Below are positions 1-5,939 of a stretch of DNA of 13,978 bases, piece by piece. This DNA comes from Anaerolineae bacterium (GTDB lineage: Bacteria; Chloroflexota; Anaerolineae; Anaerolineales; Villigracilaceae): NCBI GenBank assembly GCA_003158885.1, contig PMLN01000007.1:1-13978 (forward strand), written 5' to 3'. The notes beneath the pieces were generated by a model. The model was not told the origin of the DNA and did not search any database. It was given only the letters and a program-made list of their open reading frames with translations. The stretch's first letter is position 1; each line of letters begins with the position of its first letter. The translations under genes were made by a program, and so were the position numbers.

Positions 1-141
1 GAAAGGAAAGCCATCGCGGAAGGACTGGCCTCCGACAAGATCTCCACCAACCTGCATGCCTTGAGAGTGATCGCGATGAAGGCGGAGAAAATGGCGAAGG
101 CCATGCGAAGGCTGGCAAGGCTGCCAGGCAGACTTCATTGA
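1..141 (+). CDS. 3' end of a hypothetical gene (partial)
   Basis: An open frame enters from the left edge and stops at TGA 139-141. The visible 46 residues are rich in Ala, Lys, Arg and Met and look like one or two amphipathic helices, ending in a basic tail (MRRLARLPGRLH). Third positions favour G and C, as in the clear genes downstream, which supports this frame over the other two. The rest of the protein lies outside the window, so no function can be given. Confidence 0.5.
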   Translation, partial: ERKAIAEGLASDKISTNLHALRVIAMKAEKMAKAMRRLARLPGRLH

Positions 142-187
142 GCCACTGGTTGAAGCACAGCCTATCATGCAGTACAATGGAGACGCC

Positions 188-472
188 ATGAGACACACTC
201 ACGCACTCATCAAGATCCGATTGCTTCGCCGTCTCTATGCAGAAGAGCTCGAAGCTATGCGAATACATACGCCCATTGCCGATCGACGATCAGAGTTATT
301 CGTCGGAACGTGCTTTGGGCTGGAAAGTGGATTTTGGAAAATGCAGAGGAGCTTATTATGGCGCAATCTAAAATTCAAACCTACGATCAATACATCGAAC
401 TTCAAAACGCAGTGGATGAAGCTAAAGAAAGATTGGACGGCGCTGGTGCAAGCGGTGCGCACTATCTTCTAA
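188..472 (+). CDS. Possible small hypothetical protein, 94 aa
   Basis: ATG 188 follows GGAGA (179-183) at a normal spacing. The first ~55 residues look protein-like (charged helix, then a stretch around RRSELFVGTCFGLE). The last ~38 codons overlap the start of the next gene in another frame and look less convincing there. Either this is a genuine small gene with an unusually long 3' overlap, or its natural end has been lost to a frameshift near 350. Not recognised. Confidence 0.35.
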   Translation: MRHTHALIKIRLLRRLYAEELEAMRIHTPIADRRSELFVGTCFGLESGFWKMQRSLLWRNLKFKPTINTSNFKTQWMKLKKDWTALVQAVRTIF

Positions 473-576
473 ACAATATTCTGCGCCGATACGGTGTGTT
501 CGGGATGTCCAGGGAGGAAACAATAAAGCTAGGACAAAATCTCTGTAATGAGTTCTTGAAAAACAGACCAGATTGA
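358..576 (+). CDS. Small hypothetical helical protein, 72 aa
   Basis: ATG 358 is chosen over an upstream in-frame GTG at 310 because a GAGGAG ribosome binding site (about 346-351) sits just before it. The protein begins MAQSKIQTYDQY and is largely alpha-helical by eye, with a charged central helix (AVDEAKERLD) and a basic C-terminus. No domain is recognised. It overlaps the possible gene at 188-472 and is followed by a hairpin at 579-603, consistent with the end of a transcription unit. Confidence 0.6.
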   Translation: MAQSKIQTYDQYIELQNAVDEAKERLDGAGASGAHYLLNNILRRYGVFGMSREETIKLGQNLCNEFLKNRPD

Positions 577-578
577 GA

Positions 579-603
579 CAGGGCGGCTTAGACGCCTGCC
601 CTG
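579..603 (+). terminator. Hairpin after the first gene group
   Basis: CAGGGCGGC (579-587) can pair with GCC-T-GCCCTG (594-603) around a 6-nt loop, with one bulged T. It starts three bases after a stop codon. There is no T-run, so it may be a weak or Rho-assisted terminator or an mRNA-stabilising structure. The rest of 604-730 shows no ORF, tRNA or clear promoter. Confidence 0.4.
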
Positions 604-730
604 CTAAACGGGCCGCGAAGAACGGCTCCAGCTTGGACCCGTGCCAAGTAGACTTACCGCGTCGAATAGTCAGGATGGTAGGTGAAATTTCCACTGGATC
701 TATCTGAGTTCCATCTTTATCAGGAGAACC

Positions 731-1630
731 ATGCCAGCTTATCAGTTGAAGAAAAATATTGGGTACGACTTTTATTCCGAGGAAATGCCGATCGATCTGA
801 CGAAGGCGGATCCCAAGCCGGGCTTCGTGGTCGCAAAGGCCAGCCAGGGGAAGTGCGATAAAGATCGTTCGATCTCGCTCCTGGCGATTGCCAAACAGTT
901 GGGCATCTTCCGCGGAGCCTATCACTTCTTCGAGTTGAACGATGTCACGCCGCAGGTCCAGAATTATCTGGAACAGATGGCGAGCATTGGCGAACTGGTC
1001 AATCTGACCCGCGATGGAACCGGAGCGATCATCAAAGGGACATGGCTGCCTGAAATGGAGCCGATCCTGGACCTTGAGTACGAGCCTCCGGTCAAGCCCT
1101 TTGGGATGTCCCAATCCAAATACAACAACCTGTATCCCACCGGCGATCCGGTTGCGTATCAGGTCAAGTTCTGGCTCAACGTCGTGGAAGGCGTCACCGG
1201 ATTAAAGCCGATGATCTATTCCTCGGTGCACTTCCTATCATTTATTGCCAACGCTCAAGGCAACCTGCCGGCCTGGCTGAATGACTATCGTCACTGGTCT
1301 GCCGGGTATCTCAAGTCCATGTACGTGGACAACTATCCAACCATTCCAACGGTCTATAACTTCCCTGGCGCAGGAGCATCCGATCTCTGGCAATATGCAG
1401 ACGACGGGCGTTCTCAAGGATGGTTCTTGAATGATCTCAACACTGCAAGCGATGGATATATGGCTGTGCTTGCGGCGCGTTCGGCTCCAGTACCTGTGCC
1501 GGCTCCGACACTACCTCTACCGCAACCGCCAGCGGCACCTGATGTCAGTGTATCCATTTCTTCCGTCACGGTGGGTTATATCGTAACCGTCAACGGTGTG
1601 GCTCAGCCGGTTCAAACGATCACCAAATAA
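731..1630 (+). CDS. GH25-family lysozyme (endolysin-like muramidase), 299 aa
   Basis: Predicted N-acetylmuramidase cutting the MurNAc-GlcNAc bond of peptidoglycan. The N-terminal ~245 residues follow the GH25 pattern: GYDFYS with Asp13 (family G-x-D), FVVAKASQG (31-40, family 'viiKaTeG'), GAYHFF (62-67), LDLE with Asp114 and Glu116 as the likely catalytic acidic pair, PMIYSS (160-165) and LWQYADDG (219-226). A Pro-rich linker (251-270) leads to a short beta-rich tail of about 29 residues that might bind the wall. There is no signal peptide, so export would need a holin or lysis, as for many phage endolysins. Start ATG 731 has CAGGAGA just upstream. Two downstream genes share its orientation, the second being a small membrane protein. 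A wall enzyme of a conjugative element is an alternative. Confidence 0.88.
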   Translation: MPAYQLKKNIGYDFYSEEMPIDLTKADPKPGFVVAKASQGKCDKDRSISLLAIAKQLGIFRGAYHFFELNDVTPQVQNYLEQMASIGELVNLTRDGTGAIIKGTWLPEMEPILDLEYEPPVKPFGMSQSKYNNLYPTGDPVAYQVKFWLNVVEGVTGLKPMIYSSVHFLSFIANAQGNLPAWLNDYRHWSAGYLKSMYVDNYPTIPTVYNFPGAGASDLWQYADDGRSQGWFLNDLNTASDGYMAVLAARSAPVPVPAPTLPLPQPPAAPDVSVSISSVTVGYIVTVNGVAQPVQTITK

Positions 1631-1717
1631 TCCGCGGATCGTAACCGCGCTTTGCGTCCGTCGCCTGGCAAAGTGGCGAGACCGGCAGGCTCCTGCTCAC
1701 CACGTAGTGGAGGCAAC

Positions 1718-2320
1718 ATGAACGTCACCAACGATCTCATTCCTCTGGACCAACTGCTTGCCTATCTGATCGACCCGCACCACTGCCCATATTGTGGAAA
1801 TAAAAATATCCACTATGAGGAGCATCAATTGCCCAATTCGTATGTCCAATGCGGAAAATGCGGGCGGACTTTCGTGGAAGTGTGGAAACTGGTCGGCGTC
1901 AACGATCAACACGCCCCGACGAGTTTTGTCCAAACCCTGCTTTCCCTCGAAAGACTGCGCGGCAGTCAGATTACCTGGCGAGCGGCGTTATCTCCCAGTG
2001 AAATGCTGGAATTCGCTGAAGGCAGCGCACTGCCCTTGCAGCGAGCCCTCGTTCGGGACATCGATGCTCTCATTCCGCCGGCATACTTTGGGCCGCGCTG
2101 CCTGAACAATGGCCGGCAGCATCATGTCTATGAAGTCGGCATGGAACTCAGCCGCGTTCTCTATGTGAATGTATATAAGAACTACATCGTCAATTGGAAC
2201 AACCTGAGTAGCGTGCTGGCGAAGCAGCTAGACCAAATCGCAAAGCTATATAAAGCCGACGAACACGGAGTCGTCACGGACGACGCCGGCAAGTTTTCGT
2301 TCCGCTTCTGGTGGGATTAG
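1718..2320 (+). CDS. Zinc-ribbon hypothetical protein, 200 aa
   Basis: An N-terminal zinc ribbon is visible: CPYC (Cys23, Cys26) and CGKC (Cys45, Cys48), with 18 residues between the pairs, a normal rubredoxin-like knuckle spacing. The remaining 150 residues are a mixed helical and beta region ending in FSFRFWWD and match no family I recognise. Start ATG 1718 is chosen over an in-frame TTG at 1652 because GTGGAGG (1707-1713) precedes it. One base separates its stop from the next ATG (TAG-T-ATG), so the two genes are probably co-translated. A nucleic-acid-binding role is typical of such ribbons but is only inferred. Confidence 0.72.
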   Translation: MNVTNDLIPLDQLLAYLIDPHHCPYCGNKNIHYEEHQLPNSYVQCGKCGRTFVEVWKLVGVNDQHAPTSFVQTLLSLERLRGSQITWRAALSPSEMLEFAEGSALPLQRALVRDIDALIPPAYFGPRCLNNGRQHHVYEVGMELSRVLYVNVYKNYIVNWNNLSSVLAKQLDQIAKLYKADEHGVVTDDAGKFSFRFWWD

Positions 2321-2321
2321 T

Positions 2322-2729
2322 ATGCACACAAAACGAAATGCGATCCTGGTATTGATTCTAGGGACGGCAGGTGCGTCCCTGATTATCTTCACCACTTATA
2401 TCTGGATGGGTATCCTGCTGGCGATCCTGGCGGTGACCATTCTTTCCGGGGCATTGTTCAGGCTCAAGCCCATGCAAACCGGGAAACCCGCCGAGGCTCC
2501 AGGCAGGTACTTCTATCTCTGCGACGAGGCGTTCATTGGGGAAATCGTGGAAGATGACACGCTGATCATTTACCGTGACGGGCGTCCCATTGTGTCCGCC
2601 ACGCTCGAAGAGCTTCGCAAAGAGATCGAAGAAGCGGCCAAAGACTTTATGTATCCATTTACTTATCGCAGGTTATGGAAAGAAAGCCTTCAACTGCTGG
2701 AAGCAAATCTCAACGGCGAGCTTCCATAA
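2322..2729 (+). CDS. Small membrane protein with two TM helices, 135 aa
   Basis: After a short basic N-terminus (MHTKRN), two hydrophobic helices span about residues 7-26 and 28-46. They are followed by a soluble domain of about 85 residues containing a beta-rich segment (YFYLCDEAFIGEIVEDDTLI) and a charged helix (LEELRKEIEEAAKDF). The charge pattern suggests a helical hairpin with both ends in the cytoplasm. Location close to a GH25 lysozyme hints at a lysis-related role, but the large soluble domain is atypical for a holin. It is tightly coupled to the zinc-ribbon gene upstream and ends just before the hairpin at 2732-2759. Confidence 0.65.
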   Translation: MHTKRNAILVLILGTAGASLIIFTTYIWMGILLAILAVTILSGALFRLKPMQTGKPAEAPGRYFYLCDEAFIGEIVEDDTLIIYRDGRPIVSATLEELRKEIEEAAKDFMYPFTYRRLWKESLQLLEANLNGELP

Positions 2730-2731
2730 CG

Positions 2732-2759
2732 ACTGGGCAGGTCAATCGGCCTGCCCAGT
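2732..2759. terminator. Bidirectional hairpin between convergent genes
   Basis: Perfect 10-bp stem: ACTGGGCAGG (2732-2741) pairs with CCTGCCCAGT (2750-2759) around an 8-nt loop. It lies 3 bases after the stop of the plus-strand membrane gene and contains the last codons and stop of the minus-strand HTH gene, so it can serve both strands. Neither side has a long T-run. Confidence 0.65.
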
Positions 2760-3344
2760 GGGTTCTTCCGGTGTCGCCGGAGCGACTTCGATCACCTCGC
2801 CATCATGGATGGGTGTGCCTGGAGAGAGGAACTTGCTGAAGGCTTCCCGGAATTCCTGCGGCACATTGATCTGAATAAGGTTGAGATTGCCTTCCACTCT
2901 AACGCCGTTACGCTGAAGGAAACTGGTCAGCGTGGCCGGATCATCGTTCCCATCGTTTTCCGTGAGCCTGGTCCAATCAAACAGCTTCTCGATGGCGCGC
3001 ATGGCGACACGGTCATCGCTTTGCGGATTGGACAAAATGGTCCTCAGTCTGCGGTATGCCATGGGGAGCAGGTCTCCCAGGTTGGATGTAATAGCGGCCA
3101 GGCGGGGATCATGTCCCACCGTGGAAAGCGCGTTCTGATAAACCGAATTGAACTCCGTGGTCTGCGTCAGCCGCTTGAGCGAAGCCAGGCTCATCTCCAG
3201 AGCGTCGGCGATCTCCTTCCAGGTATGGTCGTGCTGCAAGTCAAGGAACAGGGCGACCGCCTGCTCGATCTTTTGCTGCTTCGCCAGGTCGGCTCGTTCC
3301 GCGATGGTGAGATTGATGTGTCGTACAGCGGGGGTATCGGTCAT
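2742..3344 (-). CDS. HTH protein resembling phage terminase small subunits, 200 aa
   Basis: Residues 41-60 (TWKEIADALEMSLASLKRLT) form a convincing helix-turn-helix. Next comes a helical region with the pattern RLRTILSNPQSDDRVAMRAIEKLFDW (about 99-124), similar to the segment after the HTH in many terminase small-subunit-like proteins, where 'leel..np..s..vr..Aa..ll' recurs. A beta segment (LNLIQINVP, 154-162) and an acidic Pro-rich tail follow. The ATG at 3344 has GGAAGGAA just upstream on this strand. No large terminase gene is visible. It is divergent from the Ubl cassette and shares its 126-bp control region, so it could also be a regulator. The terminase link rests on pattern memory. Confidence 0.7.
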   Translation of the reverse strand: MTDTPAVRHINLTIAERADLAKQQKIEQAVALFLDLQHDHTWKEIADALEMSLASLKRLTQTTEFNSVYQNALSTVGHDPRLAAITSNLGDLLPMAYRRLRTILSNPQSDDRVAMRAIEKLFDWTRLTENDGNDDPATLTSFLQRNGVRVEGNLNLIQINVPQEFREAFSKFLSPGTPIHDGEVIEVAPATPEEPTGQAD

Positions 3345-3394
3345 TGAATTCCTTCCAGATGCCTTTCGGCGCTGGTTTCATTGTAATTCAAAAC

Positions 3395-3458
3395 GGAATA
3401 ATTGTACATCATATGCTTGACAACTATTCCAAACCCGCGTATACTGCGGATATTCCAA
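3395..3458. promoter_or_regulatory. Candidate operator: TATTCC repeats around the Ubl promoter
   Basis: TATTCCAA occurs at 3425-3432, inside the spacer between -35 and -10, and again at 3451-3458, over the expected transcription start. An inverted copy, GGAATA, lies at 3395-3400 upstream of -35. A protein bound at the two direct copies, 26 bp apart, would block RNA polymerase. The neighbouring HTH protein is one possible binder. The repeats are visible; the function is inferred. Confidence 0.35.
3417..3445 (+). promoter_or_regulatory. Near-consensus sigma70-type promoter of the Ubl cassette
   Basis: TTGACA (3417-3422, perfect -35) is followed by a 17-nt spacer and TATACT (3440-3445, one mismatch to TATAAT). 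Transcription would start near 3452, giving a leader of about 20 nt with GGAGG at 3461-3465 and the ATG at 3471. This is the strongest promoter seen in the window. Confidence 0.8.
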
Positions 3459-3470
3459 TTGGAGGCTCTA

Positions 3471-3836
3471 ATGACAGACCAGTTTGATCCAACTCTCGGC
3501 GATGAAACCAGCGACACCGCGGCTCCCGTGCCTGGGAACGATATGAATACGTCCGAGCCGGAGATGCCGGAAGACACCGGGGATGAGAATTTCCTCGAAG
3601 ACAATCACATCGATCCCGCAACCATCGTCACCATCCTGACCAGCGGGGCGGAACCGCGGTACATCCCGGTGAACGAACCCGCCGCGTTGCGCGATTTGGT
3701 TGTCCGCGCCAACCTGACCTACAGCGGCCAGGTGGATGCGTATGTGGACGGTAATTCGATCTCCTTCGAGACGTTGGTGTCTGGCGGGCAGACCGTCACG
3801 TTGATCGGCAACGTCAAAGGAGGCAGCGTAGCCTAG
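3471..3836 (+). CDS. Ubiquitin-like (ThiS/MoaD-type beta-grasp) modifier, 121 aa
   Basis: Proposed protein modifier of the cassette. Residues 1-45 are an acidic, probably disordered extension rich in Asp, Glu, Pro and Thr. Residues about 50-118 follow the ThiS/MoaD beta-grasp pattern: a strand (IVTILT), PVNEPAALRDLVVRANL as the strand-to-helix region, DAYVDGNSI (89-97), then the hallmark end LVSGGQTVTLIGNVKGG (102-118). The Gly117-Gly118 pair is followed by three residues, SVA, so it probably needs trimming before activation; the JAB peptidase two genes downstream is the obvious candidate. ATG 3471, with GGAGG at 3461-3465, is preferred over an in-frame ATG at 3402 that lies upstream of the promoter. 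A sulfur-carrier role is possible in principle, but the E2-like and JAB neighbours argue for protein conjugation. Confidence 0.82.
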   Translation: MTDQFDPTLGDETSDTAAPVPGNDMNTSEPEMPEDTGDENFLEDNHIDPATIVTILTSGAEPRYIPVNEPAALRDLVVRANLTYSGQVDAYVDGNSISFETLVSGGQTVTLIGNVKGGSVA

Positions 3837-3867
3837 GGCAATCCCTTGACTACGTTTCCGATGCCAG

Positions 3868-3895
3868 AAACCCAGGCAGCTAACGCCTGGGTTTT
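3868..3895 (+). terminator. Intrinsic terminator between the Ubl and E2-like genes
   Basis: AAACCCAGGC (3868-3877) pairs perfectly with GCCTGGGTTT (3885-3894) around a 7-nt loop. The right arm runs into T3895, giving a TTTT followed by CGTT. It lies 31 bases past the Ubl stop and 18 bases before the next ATG. With no clear promoter after it, readthrough would have to feed the E2-JAB-E1 genes, keeping the modifier in excess over its enzymes. Confidence 0.75.
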
Positions 3896-3913
3896 CGTTC
3901 CCCGGAGGCTCTC

Positions 3914-4594
3914 ATGGCAATCAAAATCATCCAGCGTGCGGCGGTGGATCCCAAATTCATGGAATGCGTCCTGAACATCTACAGGGCGTTCATGATGAGG
4001 GAGAAGGAACGTGCAGCCGAGTATCCCGCCGGCGCCAAAGAATACATCAAGAAACGCGCACCGGCTCATGCCCGCATCCTGGCTATCACCACAGTCGGTC
4101 ACTCTCAAGGACGCGTCGGCGCGGAGTATGAACTCACCCGGCTGCGCGTGCTTCCTTACGAAAAGTTCATGACCGTCGCGCACAAAGGCGCCGACGGCAA
4201 ATTAAAGAAATACCTGGTCGGCGTTACCAAGCCGGTTGTGATCAAAGACAACGGGAAAACCTATTTCCTGGGCCCGTATGCGATCTATGTTCCTGCGGAT
4301 GCGTTTGACGCGCAGAACAGCGGATCGTTCCATTTCATCCCCACCAAGTTCCCGCAATCCAACTTGCGCCATCCGCACCATGTTGTAAAGAACAACCCGC
4401 AAGGCATGCACCCCCTGGACAAGCATGCTTCGACGTGCTGGGGCGGTTTTGGTCCGGCCATTCGCGTACTGCTGGATATTCCGGACATCCCGGAACTCTT
4501 CCGGCTTTTGCAGATGTATGTCAGCCGGTATGACGCAGGCTCTGTGTTGTCGTTCATTCGCAACCTCGATTTTCCCACAACGGAGGAAGCATGA
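3914..4594 (+). CDS. E2-like ubiquitin-conjugating-fold protein, 226 aa
   Basis: Proposed carrier that takes the Ubl from the E1 as a thioester. The diagnostic segment is at residues 151-180: LRHPHHV (151-157), then about 17 residues, then TCWGGFG with Cys175. This matches the prokaryotic E2-like pattern, in which an HPH-type motif precedes the active Cys followed by a small or Gly residue. Upstream strands (AEYELTRLRV, KKYLVGVTKP, TYFLGPYAIYVP) fit the E2 beta-meander. An N-terminal helical stretch (1-50) and a C-terminal helical pair (190-220) flank the core. Cys18 is the only other cysteine and is not in a motif. ATG 3914 has GGAGG at 3904-3908. The stop overlaps the JAB start as ATGA, so translation is coupled. 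The assignment rests on motif plus neighbours, not on an alignment. Confidence 0.75.
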   Translation: MAIKIIQRAAVDPKFMECVLNIYRAFMMREKERAAEYPAGAKEYIKKRAPAHARILAITTVGHSQGRVGAEYELTRLRVLPYEKFMTVAHKGADGKLKKYLVGVTKPVVIKDNGKTYFLGPYAIYVPADAFDAQNSGSFHFIPTKFPQSNLRHPHHVVKNNPQGMHPLDKHASTCWGGFGPAIRVLLDIPDIPELFRLLQMYVSRYDAGSVLSFIRNLDFPTTEEA

Positions 4595-5277
4595 AGATCG
4601 TCCTTGACCCGCTGGTCATGCTGAAGCTGGAGACCTATGCCAGCCAGACCCGCAATGAATTCTCCGGCTTCGGCTTCGTGGATCTCGACCGTGAGCATCA
4701 GATCTTCCATGTATATGACGTGGTCATCCTGGACGTGGGCACCTATACATGGACCGAGATCCCATCCAGGAAGATCCTGGAGGTCATACAGCGTCCGGAT
4801 GCCCGCAAGATGAAGTTATGGTTCCATCGGCATCCAATGGGAAACGGGATTCCCGGGATGCACAACTGGTCCGGCACGGACGACAACACCTGCCGCAGGG
4901 AGCCTCTTGGAAATTCCATGCCTGAACTGGTCGGCTGGTCCATTTCCATTGTCCGCACTCCACTGGGGTGGGTGGGTCGTTATGACACGTATGGCCCAAA
5001 TGGAGCCACAGCGCATTTGAACGTTGAACCGTCCTTCGCACTCGAGGCCTCGCGGAATATCTTCGAGCTGATTTCCGAGCATTCCAATCGCCGCGGTGGT
5101 CTGTCCGAAATGGAAAACGACTGGGACGATGATCCTGACGCATATCTCGGCCTGGACGGAGATGACGATCTCGACGAGGAAGAAGAAGGAAGCTGGGATG
5201 ACGAGGACGAGGAAGACGTCGTTCAAACCTCGTTTCTCGGCGGCATGCTCAACAGGTTCCATGGAGGCAAACGATGA
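4591..5277 (+). CDS. JAB/JAMM (MPN+) metallopeptidase, 228 aa
   Basis: Zinc isopeptidase of the JAB1/MPN family, which cleaves after the C-terminal Gly-Gly of ubiquitin-like proteins. The complete JAMM signature is visible: Glu23 (NEFSGFGFV), His79 and His81 in FHRHPM, and Ser94 and Asp97 in WSGTD, matching E...HxHP...SxxD with all metal ligands and catalytic residues kept. After the domain (about 1-165), residues 175-209 are extremely acidic (runs of Asp/Glu with a few Trp), followed by TSFLGGMLNRFHGGKR with a basic end. The tail could dock a basic partner. Likely roles are trimming SVA from the Ubl and removing Ubl from targets. ATGA overlaps join it to both neighbours, and GGAGG (4582-4586) precedes its ATG. 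Confidence 0.88.
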   Translation: MKIVLDPLVMLKLETYASQTRNEFSGFGFVDLDREHQIFHVYDVVILDVGTYTWTEIPSRKILEVIQRPDARKMKLWFHRHPMGNGIPGMHNWSGTDDNTCRREPLGNSMPELVGWSISIVRTPLGWVGRYDTYGPNGATAHLNVEPSFALEASRNIFELISEHSNRRGGLSEMENDWDDDPDAYLGLDGDDDLDEEEEGSWDDEDEEDVVQTSFLGGMLNRFHGGKR

Positions 5278-5936
5278 ACCATGTAAGACACCAGAATATC
5301 TACAACATCCCTACGGGCTTTAGCGCCACGGTCATCGGCGCCGGAGGGATCGGCGCGATCACCGCGCTCATGCTGGCGAAGATGGGCGTTCGAGCAATTG
5401 CCATGTACGACGACGACACGGTCAGCGAAGAGAACATCGCAACGCAATTGCATAAAGTATCCGATATCGGAAAGCCAAAGGTGATGGCGCTTGGCGCGAC
5501 CCTGATGGAATATTCCGATGATGTGTTCCCGTTCGGGCACGAAGAACGGATCGGTCCCGATAGCGAACTGCGTTCCACGCTGGTCATCTCCGCGGTCGAC
5601 AGCATCCTCGCTCGCCAGCAAATCTGGATTGCGCTATGCAACCCCAATAGCCGCTGGTCTTTTTACCTTGATGCGCGAATGGGAGCTATGGAATATCAAC
5701 ATTTCCTGGTTCCCAATAAGGTTGAAAACGCCGATGCGTATAGTCATCATCTCATGAGCATAACGGATGATAGTGTCCCGGATGCTCCTTGCACCGAGAA
5801 GGCCACGTTCTTCACAGCAGCAATTGCCGCTGGTCATATAGGAAACACCGTCCGCGAGATCGCTCAAGGCGTTGCCAAGCCACACCGGTTGGTCCACAAC
5901 ATCCCCAATTACTGGCTCCAAACATTCTCCTTGTAA
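5274..5936 (+). CDS. E1-like ThiF/MoeB-family Ubl-activating enzyme, 220 aa
   Basis: Predicted to adenylate the Ubl C-terminus with ATP and pass it on. The Rossmann nucleotide loop is GAGGIG (22-27). The second signature is MYDDDTVSEENIATQ (44-58), matching the family D.D.V..sN..RQ pattern, followed by GKPK (66-69) and ISAVDS with Asp109. The usual Arg of the N-x-x-R-Q motif is Thr57 here, an unusual change since that Arg contacts ATP in MoeB and ThiF. The candidate thioester Cys is Cys173 (DAPCTEKATFF), in the position expected for the crossover loop. The CxxC zinc pairs of ThiF and MoeB are absent. At 220 aa it is compact, a lone E1 domain. The start overlaps the JAB stop (ATGA), and the hairpin at 5940-5970 closes the operon. 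Confidence 0.85.
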   Translation: MNHVRHQNIYNIPTGFSATVIGAGGIGAITALMLAKMGVRAIAMYDDDTVSEENIATQLHKVSDIGKPKVMALGATLMEYSDDVFPFGHEERIGPDSELRSTLVISAVDSILARQQIWIALCNPNSRWSFYLDARMGAMEYQHFLVPNKVENADAYSHHLMSITDDSVPDAPCTEKATFFTAAIAAGHIGNTVREIAQGVAKPHRLVHNIPNYWLQTFSL

Positions 5937-5939
5937 TCC

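Noticed and set aside
577..730. Possible tRNA or small RNA in the gap before the lysozyme
   Set aside because: No cloverleaf with a T-loop and acceptor stem could be built by eye. Only the hairpin at 579-603 stands out.
422..1114. Long minus-strand open frame opposite the GH25 gene
   Set aside because: It mirrors the lysozyme coding frame, carries no domain and has no ribosome binding site. The plus strand has clear GH25 motifs.
1633..1649. Small hairpin CGCGG/CCGCG after the lysozyme
   Set aside because: Only a 5-bp stem with a weak tail. Too small to call a terminator with confidence.
2805..3347. Plus-strand open frame opposite the HTH gene
   Set aside because: No upstream ribosome binding site and low-complexity composition. 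The minus strand has an HTH, a good binding site and a shared terminator.
3471..5936. Direct assignment of the cassette as BilABCD
   Set aside because: Gene order differs (JAB before E1), and the Ubl has one beta-grasp domain with an acidic extension rather than two Ubl domains.
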